In this document: positions 23,158 through 30,705 of the stretch, in pieces | Layout of the letters: the number at the start of each line of letters is the position of its first letter | Position numbering within the stretch: the first letter of the stretch is position 1 | Source of the DNA: Acidimicrobiia bacterium | GTDB taxonomy: Bacteria; Actinomycetota; Acidimicrobiia; Spongiisociales; Spongiisociaceae | DNA length: 32,548 nucleotides | Reading direction: 5' to 3' | NCBI GenBank assembly: GCA_022827785.1 | Contig: JAJEIM010000031.1 | Coordinates: 1 to 32,548, forward strand | Made by a program: the position numbers and the translations under genes | The notes under the pieces: generated by a model | The model's database searches: none | What the model was told of the DNA's origin: nothing | Seen by the model: only the letters and a program-made list of their open reading frames with translations

Positions 23158-24107
23158 GGTTCGACGGGTTCTGCGAATCCGCAGTCGAACACCGCCTCCT
23201 CAACGTCCTGGCCGCCCAGCACGACCCGTTCGTAGAACACCACCGTGGCGATCTCCTCGGGCGTCAGCGTGTCGCTGAAGGAGGGCATGACCCCGCCCGA
23301 GCCCACCGCGGTGCCCAGGTCACCGTAGGTGTTCAGGCCAGTGCCGAGGAAGCCGTCGGTGCCGAGCGAGACCCACTCGATGTGGTCGGTGCACATCGCG
23401 AACGTGTCAAGGACCGAGCCCGCCAGCTCCGGGCCGGAGCCGCCCTCACCGCTCGCCCCGTGGCACGAGCTGCAGCTCGAGGGCGCCGCGTACAGGGTGC
23501 TTCCCTCGCCGACCAGCGCCCGGACGTCCACGCCGCCGGCGCCGCCGCCCGCCTCGTAGACGGAGCCGTCGCAGTTCTCGACCACGCCGGTGAGACGATC
23601 TACGGAGAGCTGACCGCCGGGGCCGCAGTTGGGGCCGCCGGCGAAGGCGATCAGGTAGGTGAGGCCGATGAGCGGAACGGCGAAGAACAGCACGGTCAGC
23701 CAGCGGGGTAGCGAGGCGCCCACCCGCTCGGTGAGGCCCGCGGTGGCGCCGGTGATCACCGCCTCGAACCGATGGGCCTGGGCGAGGGTCACCCGCTCCG
23801 GCGCAGGAGGGCTTCCGACCGCGGTAGCCGCCATCTCGGGAGTGGGCGCCGCCGCAGCGCCGCCCGGCTCGGGAGCCTCGGGCGCGGCCGGAGGGGCCGG
23901 AGCGGCAGGCGGTGTCGGCGCATCGCCGGGCGGGGAGGGGGCAGCCGGCGTCGGGGCGCCTGACGGAGGCGCCGTTCCCCCTGCCCACGCCGCCAGCACC
24001 TCCTCCGGGCTGACGCCATCGGCCTCGGCGCGGGCGATGGCTGATCGTTCCACCAGATGCTCGGGGCTCCCGAGCCGCGCGGCCGCGGCGGCGAGCAACT
24101 CGCTCAT
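23154..24107 (-). CDS. Membrane-anchored monoheme cytochrome c with N-terminal PEHL module
   Basis: 317 aa. Residues 1-45 form a short helical module (SPEHLVERSAIARAEADG then EEVLAAW) shared with two other proteins of this island. A Pro/Ala-rich linker follows to about 105, then one transmembrane helix (135-157) and an extracytoplasmic cytochrome c domain: C212-x2-C215-H216 with Met274 (GGVMPSF) as likely distal ligand. It holds the place of CcoP in a cbb3-type operon but has one heme instead of two. Two further Cys pairs (161/179 and 239/near the C terminus) may form disulfides. It follows the CcoO-like gene by 37 bp. Confidence 0.85.
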   Translation of the reverse strand: MSELLAAAAARLGSPEHLVERSAIARAEADGVSPEEVLAAWAGGTAPPSGAPTPAAPSPPGDAPTPPAAPAPPAAPEAPEPGGAAAAPTPEMAATAVGSPPAPERVTLAQAHRFEAVITGATAGLTERVGASLPRWLTVLFFAVPLIGLTYLIAFAGGPNCGPGGQLSVDRLTGVVENCDGSVYEAGGGAGGVDVRALVGEGSTLYAAPSSCSSCHGASGEGGSGPELAGSVLDTFAMCTDHIEWVSLGTDGFLGTGLNTYGDLGTAVGSGGVMPSFSDTLTPEEIATVVFYERVVLGGQDVEEAVFDCGFAEPVEP

Positions 24108-24144
24108 AGAGCCGTTCCCCGGAAGCCGGCCTGAGGCGCCATGG

Positions 24145-24957
24145 CTACCTCAACTCCGACAGGTAGGTGGCGAGGGCCGTGAGGTCATGTTCGGAGAGAT
24201 GCGCGTACGAAGGATGGCTCCCGGACGTGAAGACGTTCCCGGGGGTCGACAGGAGGATCATGAGATCGTCTGCGGTCACGGTCCCCTCGTCGTCCCCGTG
24301 AGGAGTCCGGCTACCCACGTGGGCCAGGTCGGGGCCGATCCGCTGAACCCCGAAGGTGGCGGTGTCGAGCGAGTCGGCCCAGCTCTCGGTTACGGGTCCG
24401 AGCCCGACGTCGGCGAGAACGGGTCGTACCAGTTGCGTGTGGCAGTAGCCGCACCCCTGATTCGAGTAGACGGCCCGGCCCTGCTCGCCGAGGGCGGACA
24501 GCGCGGCGTCGGGAACCACGTGCCGGAAGTCGCCTCCGGTGTTGTAGGGGCCGATCAGCGTGATGACCAGCCCGATCACGAACAGGCCTGCCATCAGGAT
24601 CCAGGTCAGCAACGGGTGTAGCCCCACGCCCGCCAGCCGGGGCGTGGCCTTGCTGAGCGCGGGCGCGGCAGGCCGGGGCGCCGGTGATGGGGATGCCGGC
24701 GCCGGAGCGACCGCCACGGCTGCGGGCGCGGGCACGGCTGCGGGCGCCGGCGGGGCCGCGGGGGCAACGGACGTAGCCGGCGGCGCCTGCGGTTCGGGAG
24801 TGGCGGACGTCGCGGGAAGCGGAGCGCCTCCGCCCCATGCCGCCAGTACCGCTTCATAGGTGGTGCCGTCGGCCTCGGCGCGCGCTTGGGCCGATCGCTC
24901 GACCAGGTGTTCGGGCGCCCCCAGCGCCGTCACCGCGGCAGCGAGCAGGTCACTCAT
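24145..24957 (-). CDS. CcoO-like membrane cytochrome c with N-terminal PEHL module
   Basis: 270 aa. Residues 1-44 are the shared module (GAPEHLVERSAQARAEADG then EAVLAAW), nearly identical to that of the next gene. A Pro/Ala linker (45-105) leads to a transmembrane helix (116-136) and a CcoO-type heme domain: GCGYCHTQLVRP with C169, C172, H173 and then RIGPDLAHVGSR. In CcoO the distal ligand is Met in MPSY; here the motif reads HPSY, so His248 replaces it and the heme may be bis-His. The ATG at 24957 overlaps the CcoN-like stop by 8 bases and gives a module start matching its paralogue, so an upstream in-frame ATG is rejected. Confidence 0.88.
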   Translation of the reverse strand: MSDLLAAAVTALGAPEHLVERSAQARAEADGTTYEAVLAAWGGGAPLPATSATPEPQAPPATSVAPAAPPAPAAVPAPAAVAVAPAPASPSPAPRPAAPALSKATPRLAGVGLHPLLTWILMAGLFVIGLVITLIGPYNTGGDFRHVVPDAALSALGEQGRAVYSNQGCGYCHTQLVRPVLADVGLGPVTESWADSLDTATFGVQRIGPDLAHVGSRTPHGDDEGTVTADDLMILLSTPGNVFTSGSHPSYAHLSEHDLTALATYLSELR

Positions 24958-26398
24958 CGTCTCGTGGCTCCACCGGCACCAGCATCTCAACCGGACGGGC
25001 CGTACCGGACACGTAGGTTCCCATGGCCGTCCACACCATCAGGGCGATCCCGACCAGCGCGACCACCGAGGCCAGAGCCCCCACCGTGAACATCAGGCCC
25101 ATCTCGGCGAAGGTCTCGGAGAATCCCGCCCCCGCGTTGAGCCGCGAGCCCGAGGCGCTGGCCCAGTTCCACGTGATCCCCGACACCAGCCCGGCGATCA
25201 GGAACGCCGCGGCCGTGATGCCGCCGCCCCAGGTCAGCAGGCGGAGGCCTCGTCCGGCCGTCTCCTGGCCGGCGAGGTCCCTTCCCGTGATCCGCGGGAA
25301 GGCGTGGAATATGAAAGCAATCCCGAGGGTGGGTACGGCCACCAGAGCCGAGCCGATCATCAAGCCTTCGTGCCATGTGGTCAGGCCCACCACGGCGGCG
25401 ACGGACCGGAAGCCGGACAGACCGGTCAGGACTGTGACTACGGTGTAGGCCGTCGCTCCGACCATCAGGTACCGGATCACCAGGTTCCGGCGGGCCGTCT
25501 CCCAGTCTCCCGACAGGGTCTGGCCGAGGTTGGTCAGCACCGCCAGCGCGGCGATCACCAAGCCCATCGCGGCGGCGGCCGCCACGGTCTCCGTCCAGTC
25601 CGGGGCGGGACCGCCGAGGAACCTGGTCGGGGTGGCCAGCAGGGCGGTGCCCGCCAGCGTCCAGAATCCGGCCCGGGCGAGGGGTCCCGAGAACAACGGC
25701 CGGTCGCTCTCCTTGACCACCACGTAGTAGGCGCCTCCCAGGGCGGCCGCAGGGAAGGCCAGCCAGAGCATCCCGCCGGCCACGAGGCCGGTCTGCAGGA
25801 ACGGGCCGACACCGACGAGTCCGGGGATGCTGCCCGTGATGTGCAGGGCCGGGTACCACCAGACGGCGCCCATGAGGTAGAGGACGGAAACGAAGGCCCC
25901 CGGCTCGGTGCGGCGCCGGACCATCGAGCTGACCATGAAGGCGGGTAGGAGCAGCAGCGCCGCGACCGGCCATTCGATGAGCGGGGGGAACTCGGCAAGT
26001 TCGGGTCCCGACGGGCCGCGGAACAGCACCACCAGCACACCGAGAGCCACCAGGCCGGCGTAGCCGATGCCCCCGAGCAGGGCCGCCCGCTCGTACGGCA
26101 TCCGGGCCCCGACCAGGCGGGGGGTCAGGTAATAGGACATGGCCTGGGTGAGGGTTCCACCGAACCCGTAGACCAGCATCAGCATGGCGGCGGGCCGGAG
26201 GCGCCCGTACGCCAGGAACTCGCTATCGGCGAATAGGGTGGGGATCGCCAGCTTGATGAGCATCAGCACCAGCAGTCCGGCGCCGGCCAGAAGCAGCAGG
26301 CACGCCACTGCCATGAGGCCCGACGCCGCCCGCTCCCGGCGATCCGACCGGAAACGGTCGAGCGAGCCTTGGTCCGTGCTGGAGTCGTCCTGTGTCAA
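24950..26398 (-). CDS. CcoN-like heme-copper oxidase subunit I homologue lacking all heme/CuB histidines
   Basis: 482 aa, about 12 hydrophobic segments. It aligns along its length with cbb3 oxidase subunit I: GRLRP, AFGG-like YGFGG, SYYLTPR, LAEFPPLIEWP, ALHITGSIPG (LHIVNNLAVP in CcoN), YYVVVKESDRPLFS, PAPDWTETV, and the FPRITGRD stretch. Yet RPLH reads RPAA, the WYGHN and GPHHLH motifs are gone, and GHVHAG reads GLMIGS. Only three His remain in the protein (185, 343, 365), none at a ligand position. It cannot reduce oxygen in the usual way and is probably a structural or electron-relay scaffold. The start is TTG at 26398 with AAGGG seven bases upstream. First gene of its operon. Confidence 0.88.
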   Translation of the reverse strand: MTQDDSSTDQGSLDRFRSDRRERAASGLMAVACLLLLAGAGLLVLMLIKLAIPTLFADSEFLAYGRLRPAAMLMLVYGFGGTLTQAMSYYLTPRLVGARMPYERAALLGGIGYAGLVALGVLVVLFRGPSGPELAEFPPLIEWPVAALLLLPAFMVSSMVRRRTEPGAFVSVLYLMGAVWWYPALHITGSIPGLVGVGPFLQTGLVAGGMLWLAFPAAALGGAYYVVVKESDRPLFSGPLARAGFWTLAGTALLATPTRFLGGPAPDWTETVAAAAAMGLVIAALAVLTNLGQTLSGDWETARRNLVIRYLMVGATAYTVVTVLTGLSGFRSVAAVVGLTTWHEGLMIGSALVAVPTLGIAFIFHAFPRITGRDLAGQETAGRGLRLLTWGGGITAAAFLIAGLVSGITWNWASASGSRLNAGAGFSETFAEMGLMFTVGALASVVALVGIALMVWTAMGTYVSGTARPVEMLVPVEPRDDE

Positions 26399-26682
26399 CT
26401 CGATACCCTTCGCGACCGCATCTCTGCCTAACCCGCATAGGTTAAACGCTGCGTGGAGGGGGTATGGTCGCGCCCTAGCTCGATGCGTCCTGGCGCATGG
26501 TCACGGCGCCGCGAGTCGCGCTCCGGTTGTAGCCTCCTGGTTTAGGGAGAGCCCGGCTTTCTGCCACAATGGGGCGGCCTGAACGGCAGAACACGTTGCC
26601 GCGCCATCCGGCGAATCAGAGGTGAGTGGGAAGCGGTATCGGGCCGGCCGCGGTCGAGACGATACGGAGGCGAACTACCGAG
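26399..26682. other. Divergent control region between CcoN-like and Qcr operons
   Basis: About 284 bp separate the two divergent operons if the plus-strand start is 26683. The inverted repeat TAACC-N6-GGTTA at 26429-26444 lies 31 bases before the CcoN-like start and is a candidate operator. TAGCCT at 26530-26535 is a TANNNT match on the plus strand. A short ORF, 26569-26625 (18 codons plus stop), ends directly in front of an in-frame GTG at 26626 (TGAGTG), an alternative start for the first Qcr-operon gene. Confidence 0.45.
26429..26444. promoter_or_regulatory. Inverted repeat, candidate operator
   Basis: TAACC and GGTTA are perfect inverted half-sites six bases apart, in the control region shared by two divergent respiratory operons. 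No matching regulator gene is in the window. Confidence 0.35.
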
Positions 26683-27456
26683 ATGGTGCAACGGATGCTC
26701 CGGCAGATGAGTGGCACGCAGCGTGCGCTTGCCGGTTGGGGGCTGTTCATCGTGGGTCTCGTCACCCTGGTAGTGGGTATCTGGTTCAACCACTACGCCA
26801 ACTTCCCATCCGTAGAGACGGTCACCATCGCCACAGCGGACGCCACCGGCCTGGCAGCCGGTGACTCGGTCACGTACAACCGGCAGGCTCGTACCGTCGC
26901 CGCCACCCCGGTTGTCAACCCCGGTCTGCCGCAGACCCCGGTGGACCTCGATGTCCGGGTGGACTACTTCGGGTGGGTGCCTCGGGACTGCATGATCTCG
27001 GGTGGAGACTGGTGCCTGCCCTGGTTCGCGCTAGGCCACCTGGTGGCGTTCGGCGGGAGCCAACTGATGCTGCTCGGCGTTGCTGTCGCGGTGCTTCTCG
27101 GACGCAGGATGACCTGGTCGCTGGCCGCGCTGGCAGCATTCCTCGCCATGATGGAACTGGTGCTCCTACTGGGTAACGTGGCGTCCGAATGGCTCAACCT
27201 TGCCCAGGGACCTCTCAACTGGACCGAGCAGAACGACGCCTTCACCATCTGGGCGCCCCTCGTACTCGGCAACAACGTCGGCATCAGCTGGGGAGCCATC
27301 AAGGACTTCGTTTCCATCAACTACAACATGGGGGCGCTGACCTTTATCATCCTGTTCGCCCGCTGGATTCAGAGCTTCGGCGGGCCTATGCCGCAAGCAC
27401 GCACCGCCGAGGCGGTTTCACCGTACGGACGCCCGCTGGTCAAGGGAGCCGAATAG
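26683..27456 (+). CDS. Unrecognised membrane protein, first gene of the Qcr operon
   Basis: 257 aa from the ATG at 26683 (GGAGG 12 bases upstream). Alternatives are GTG at 26626 and ATGs at 26695 and 26707. I do not recognise a family. A first transmembrane helix (about 18-38) is followed by an extracytoplasmic region of about 75 residues containing two Cys (RDCMISGGDWCLPW), then three or four more helices (about 115-245) and a short basic tail. It abuts the ferredoxin gene without a gap, and its position at the head of a cytochrome b/Rieske operon suggests an accessory subunit, perhaps anchoring the ferredoxin to the cytochrome b complex. Confidence 0.75.
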   Translation: MVQRMLRQMSGTQRALAGWGLFIVGLVTLVVGIWFNHYANFPSVETVTIATADATGLAAGDSVTYNRQARTVAATPVVNPGLPQTPVDLDVRVDYFGWVPRDCMISGGDWCLPWFALGHLVAFGGSQLMLLGVAVAVLLGRRMTWSLAALAAFLAMMELVLLLGNVASEWLNLAQGPLNWTEQNDAFTIWAPLVLGNNVGISWGAIKDFVSINYNMGALTFIILFARWIQSFGGPMPQARTAEAVSPYGRPLVKGAE

Positions 27457-27912
27457 ATGGCGAAGTCTGAGGTCTGGTTCGAGACCCCGCCGTTCCGTGA
27501 CGACTACCAGCTGGTCATGGTCGAGACCGATTACGTCCAGTCGCAGGTCCGTCCCAAGCAGTTCCTCCATATCAATCAGGCCGAGTGCATCCTCTGCGAG
27601 GGATGCGTAGACATCTGCCCCTGGAAGTGCATCCACTACCTTTCCCTCGATGCCATCGACGAGGCCTACGATGTGGATCACCCGTCCGATAGCTCCGACA
27701 ATCTGGGCTTCTTCGTGGTTGATGAGTACGAGTGCACCCGGTGCCAGCTCTGCATCGATCGCTGTCCCACCAACGTCATCTCCATCGGCAAGTTCGAGGG
27801 TTCCGTGACGGACACGGCCATGAATGCCGGCCTGGTGGAGCGTGCACCGTGGGATCTCGATACCGGCGCCCGCGACTTCAAGAACGGGTACACCTACGGA
27901 ATGCGTTGGTAG
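27457..27912 (+). CDS. 2x[4Fe-4S] ferredoxin-type subunit in the Qcr operon
   Basis: 151 aa. Two cluster motifs are complete: [15 protein letters not shown] (Cys44, 47, 50, 54) and [12 protein letters not shown] (Cys93, 96, 99, 103), separated by an unusually long 38-residue insert rich in Asp and Ser. There is no signal or membrane segment, so it is cytoplasmic. It starts immediately after the previous stop and is followed 16 bases later by cytochrome b. I infer a subunit that brings low-potential electrons to, or takes them from, the cytochrome b complex on its cytoplasmic side. Classical bc1 operons lack such a gene. Confidence 0.9.
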   Translation: MAKSEVWFETPPFRDDYQLVMVETDYVQSQVRPKQFLHINQAECILCEGCVDICPWKCIHYLSLDAIDEAYDVDHPSDSSDNLGFFVVDEYECTRCQLCIDRCPTNVISIGKFEGSVTDTAMNAGLVERAPWDLDTGARDFKNGYTYGMRW

Positions 27913-27928
27913 AGCGGAGGACGATCGG

Positions 27929-28702
27929 ATGGCTAGCGGCAACGGCATGAGGGTCAGGGAGCGAGTCGGCGAGGCGGCCGACGCGTTCCGGGCAAGCCCC
28001 TTCTGGGAGTCGATGTTCCGTCCCGGGTCACCTTTCAAGCGGGGCTACAGCGACAGCCCCCGCAACCGGTCCTACGTGATCATGAACAACGTCCTCTACC
28101 ACCTGCATCCCGTCAAGGTGAAACGCCATGCGGTCCGGCTCTCGTACACCCTGTGCCTGGGCGGGCTCAGCTTCTTCCTCTTCATCCTGCTGACCATCAC
28201 CGGCATATTCCTGATGTTCTACTACCGGCCCACCGCCCCGGCCGCCTACATAGATGTCGAGGCTCTGTCCACCTCGGTCGCCTTCGGCTCGCTGGTGCGG
28301 AACCTGCACCGCTGGGGCGCGCACCTCATGGTGCTGACCGTGTTCCTCCACATGTCCCGCGTCTTCTATCACGGCGCCTACAAGCCGCCCAGGGAGTTCA
28401 ACTGGGTGGTCGGGGTGGTCCTGCTGCTCCTCACGCTGCTGCTCTCCTTCACCGGGTACCTGCTGCCGTGGGATCAGTTGGCGCTATGGGCGGTCACGGT
28501 GGGCACCAACATGGCGGGCTTCACGCCCATGTTCGGCAACCAGGTGAAGTTCGCGCTGTTGGGAGGTATCGAAGTTACCGGCAACACGCTGCTGCGCTTC
28601 TACGTGTTGCATGTCCTCTTCCTACCGTTCGTGATAGTCATCTTCATGGCCGTGCACTTCTGGAGGGTGCGCAAGGACGGCGGCATATCGGGACCGCTGT
28701 AA
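27929..28702 (+). CDS. qcrB: Menaquinol:cytochrome c reductase, b6-type cytochrome b subunit
   Basis: 257 aa, four transmembrane helices as in cytochrome b6. Heme ligands are visible: His127 and His141 in helix B (14 apart) and His228 and His243 in helix D (15 apart, the b6 rather than bc1 spacing). Cys76 in the CLGG motif aligns with the Cys that binds the extra heme c in b6 and in Bacillus QcrB. The protein ends in KDGGISGPL, typical of b6. A 60-residue cytoplasmic N terminus precedes helix A. The start at 27929 has GGAGG eight bases upstream. It forms the quinol-oxidising core with the subunit IV and Rieske proteins encoded downstream. Confidence 0.95.
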   Translation: MASGNGMRVRERVGEAADAFRASPFWESMFRPGSPFKRGYSDSPRNRSYVIMNNVLYHLHPVKVKRHAVRLSYTLCLGGLSFFLFILLTITGIFLMFYYRPTAPAAYIDVEALSTSVAFGSLVRNLHRWGAHLMVLTVFLHMSRVFYHGAYKPPREFNWVVGVVLLLLTLLLSFTGYLLPWDQLALWAVTVGTNMAGFTPMFGNQVKFALLGGIEVTGNTLLRFYVLHVLFLPFVIVIFMAVHFWRVRKDGGISGPL

Positions 28703-28713
28703 GAGTGGGCTCG

Positions 28714-28842
28714 ATGACTGTTGTCGTGGTTCGTAACTCGCCGACCAGGGGTTTCATGCCTGAATACCCGCTCGCGTCGGGATTCTCGATCCTCGTCCCG
28801 GGCGTGAGTCGTACCGCGGGCTCGTCCGGTAAGGACTGCTGA
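28714..28842 (+). CDS. Doubtful 42-aa ORF between qcrB and subunit IV
   Basis: An ATG-to-TGA frame fills the 147-bp space between two operon genes and ends seven bases before the next start. The peptide (MTVVVVRNSPTRGFMPEYPL and on) has no membrane segment or known motif, and there is no convincing Shine-Dalgarno. It may be only a spacer. Confidence 0.18.
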   Translation: MTVVVVRNSPTRGFMPEYPLASGFSILVPGVSRTAGSSGKDC

Positions 28843-28849
28843 GGCGCCG

Positions 28850-29788
28850 ATGGCTCAGATACCAGAGCATCTGCTCCGACGCTCGGCCGAGGCGAAGGCC
28901 AAGGCGCTGGGCGTCCCGGTCGAGCAGGTCCTCGCCGAGATGCGCGGCGAGGCACCGTCCCCCCCGGCGGCCCCGCCCGCTGCTCCTACCTCCCCGCCGC
29001 CCGCTCCAGCAGCGCCCCCGCCACCAGCAGCGCCCCCGGCCCCTGCTCCGTCGCCACCGCCGCCGCCGGTCAGCGAGGCAGCCGCTCCCGAGCCCCCGCC
29101 GCCACCCGAGCCCGAGACGTCCGCACCGGGTCCCGAGGCAGCGGTCGCGACCGAGACCCCGGAGGTAGCGCCGGCCGCCGCGCCACCGCCGGTATCGGAC
29201 AACGGTGGGGGAGCGACCCAGGTCACGCTCCGTCCGGTGGCGCCGCCGGAGGAGGTTCCGGAAGGGGTCCGGCCCCAGCGTCTCCTCACGGTCGTCAAGG
29301 CCAAGGCCATCCAGCAGGTCAAGGCGACGCCGACCGACAAGGTCAACACCTGGCCCCACCTGATGATCGCCGAGTTCTCCGCCTTGATGGTGATTACTGC
29401 GGTGCTGATCGTCCTGTCGGTGATCCTCCAGGCGCCGCTGCTGGAGTTGGCCAACTTCAACGCCACGCCCAACCCCTCCAAGGCACCCTGGTACTTCCTG
29501 GGCCTCCAGGAGTTGCTGTCCTATTACGACCCCCAGATCGCCGGTGTGATCATCCCGACCATCACCGGATTGCTGGGCTTCATGGCGATTCCCTACGTGG
29601 ACCGCAACCCCTCCACCAAGCCTTCCGACCGCAAGTTCGCCATCATGCTGTTCACGCTGTTCCTCACGGGCTCGGCCACCCTGACATTGCTGGGAACCTT
29701 GTTCAGGGGTCCCGGTTTCAACTTCACGTATCCGTGGGCGGACGGGATCTGGTTCGACGACCTCAAGGACTGGGTGCACTTCGAATGA
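28850..29788 (+). CDS. Cytochrome b subunit IV with N-terminal PEHL module and Pro/Ala arm
   Basis: 312 aa; subunit IV itself is about 160 aa. Residues 1-34 are the shared module (IPEHLLRRSAEAKAKALG then EQVLAEM). Residues 35-135 are an extreme Pro/Ala-rich arm. The C-terminal part has three transmembrane helices with NPSKAPWYFLGLQELLSYYD, where the Qo-site PEWY of bc1/b6f reads APWY, as in menaquinol-type complexes such as Bacillus QcrC. By b6f topology the N-terminal arm is cytoplasmic. The ATG has GAGG five bases upstream, and the stop overlaps the Rieske start (ATGA). Confidence 0.92.
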   Translation: MAQIPEHLLRRSAEAKAKALGVPVEQVLAEMRGEAPSPPAAPPAAPTSPPPAPAAPPPPAAPPAPAPSPPPPPVSEAAAPEPPPPPEPETSAPGPEAAVATETPEVAPAAAPPPVSDNGGGATQVTLRPVAPPEEVPEGVRPQRLLTVVKAKAIQQVKATPTDKVNTWPHLMIAEFSALMVITAVLIVLSVILQAPLLELANFNATPNPSKAPWYFLGLQELLSYYDPQIAGVIIPTITGLLGFMAIPYVDRNPSTKPSDRKFAIMLFTLFLTGSATLTLLGTLFRGPGFNFTYPWADGIWFDDLKDWVHFE

Positions 29789-30702
29789 CCACAGTCCAGA
29801 TCCTGATCGTCGCCCTCTCCGCCGTCGTGCTGGTCGGAGTGCTGGGCGCCTTCGTCATCGCCTACCGCCGCAGCGAGTCACCCGGCAGACCCGCCCGGTC
29901 GTGGAGATCCGGTCTGTCGCGCGAGACCCGCAAGGCGGACCGGTCGGCCCTGGCCGCCCCGGTGGTGGTCCGGCCCGCAGAGGCCGTTACCGACCTAGCG
30001 ACCGAGGTGAAGGCGACGGATGCCGCGACCGCCGAGGAGGAGGACGAGGAAGGATCCGAGGAGCCGGTTGCGGCCATGCAGGCGGTCGAGGTGATGAGGG
30101 TGGAGGAGCTCTCGCCGCAGGAGGCAGGCGTCAACCGGCGCCAGTTCTTCACCAGGGCCCTCGGGGCAACCTTCGGCGCCTTCGTGGGCCTGAACGGGAT
30201 CTCCTACCTGGCTTTCCTCTGGCCTCGCTTGTCAGGCGGCTTCGGGTCCGACATCGATGTCGGCGCCATCGCCGACCTTCAGACCGAAGTGGTGCTCAAC
30301 GACGGCTCCATCCTGCCCAAGTTCGTGCCCGAGGCCCGCGCCTACATCGTGCCGTTCGCCGAGTCGGACATCTCCCGATCCCAGTTCGAGGGCTCGGGGG
30401 TGGTGGCCGGTGGATTGACCGCCCTCTTCCAGCGCTGCGTGCACCTCGGTTGCCGCGTGCCCTGGTGCGACGCTTCCCAGGGCTTCGAATGCCCCTGCCA
30501 CGGCTCGAAGTACAACTATGTGGGGGAGTACGAGGCGGGCCCCGCCCCCCGCAACCTGGACCGGTTCGCGGTCGAGGACCAGAACGGCCGTCTCATCGTC
30601 AAGACCGGCACGATCATCCAAACGGCCCGGGCTATAGCCAAGACCGTGCAATACCCCCAGGGCCCTTCCTGCATCGCCCTGAATGCCCCCACCGAGGTAT
30701 AG
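29785..30702 (+). CDS. qcrA: Rieske [2Fe-2S] subunit of menaquinol:cytochrome c reductase
   Basis: 305 aa. Cluster ligands are Cys218 and His220 (CVHLGC) and Cys236 and His239 (CPCHGS), with Cys223 and Cys238 forming the usual disulfide; Cys228 is extra. The protein has two membrane segments: an additional N-terminal helix (3-27), then an acidic linker (80-110), and a Tat-like RRQFFTRALGATFGAFVGLN anchor at 118-137 before the Rieske domain. It carries electrons from quinol to cytochrome c on the outer face. The start is coupled to the subunit IV stop. The extra helix plus acidic linker is longer than in textbook Rieske proteins. Confidence 0.95.
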   Translation: MTTVQILIVALSAVVLVGVLGAFVIAYRRSESPGRPARSWRSGLSRETRKADRSALAAPVVVRPAEAVTDLATEVKATDAATAEEEDEEGSEEPVAAMQAVEVMRVEELSPQEAGVNRRQFFTRALGATFGAFVGLNGISYLAFLWPRLSGGFGSDIDVGAIADLQTEVVLNDGSILPKFVPEARAYIVPFAESDISRSQFEGSGVVAGGLTALFQRCVHLGCRVPWCDASQGFECPCHGSKYNYVGEYEAGPAPRNLDRFAVEDQNGRLIVKTGTIIQTARAIAKTVQYPQGPSCIALNAPTEV

Positions 30703-30705
30703 CCG

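Noticed and set aside
24860-25948. 362-codon plus-strand frame antisense to the CcoN-like gene
   Set aside because: Low-complexity shadow; the minus strand carries the conserved membrane protein.
28703-28849. A confident small gene between qcrB and subunit IV
   Set aside because: The 42-codon frame lacks a Shine-Dalgarno, membrane segment or motif, so it is kept only as a doubtful feature.
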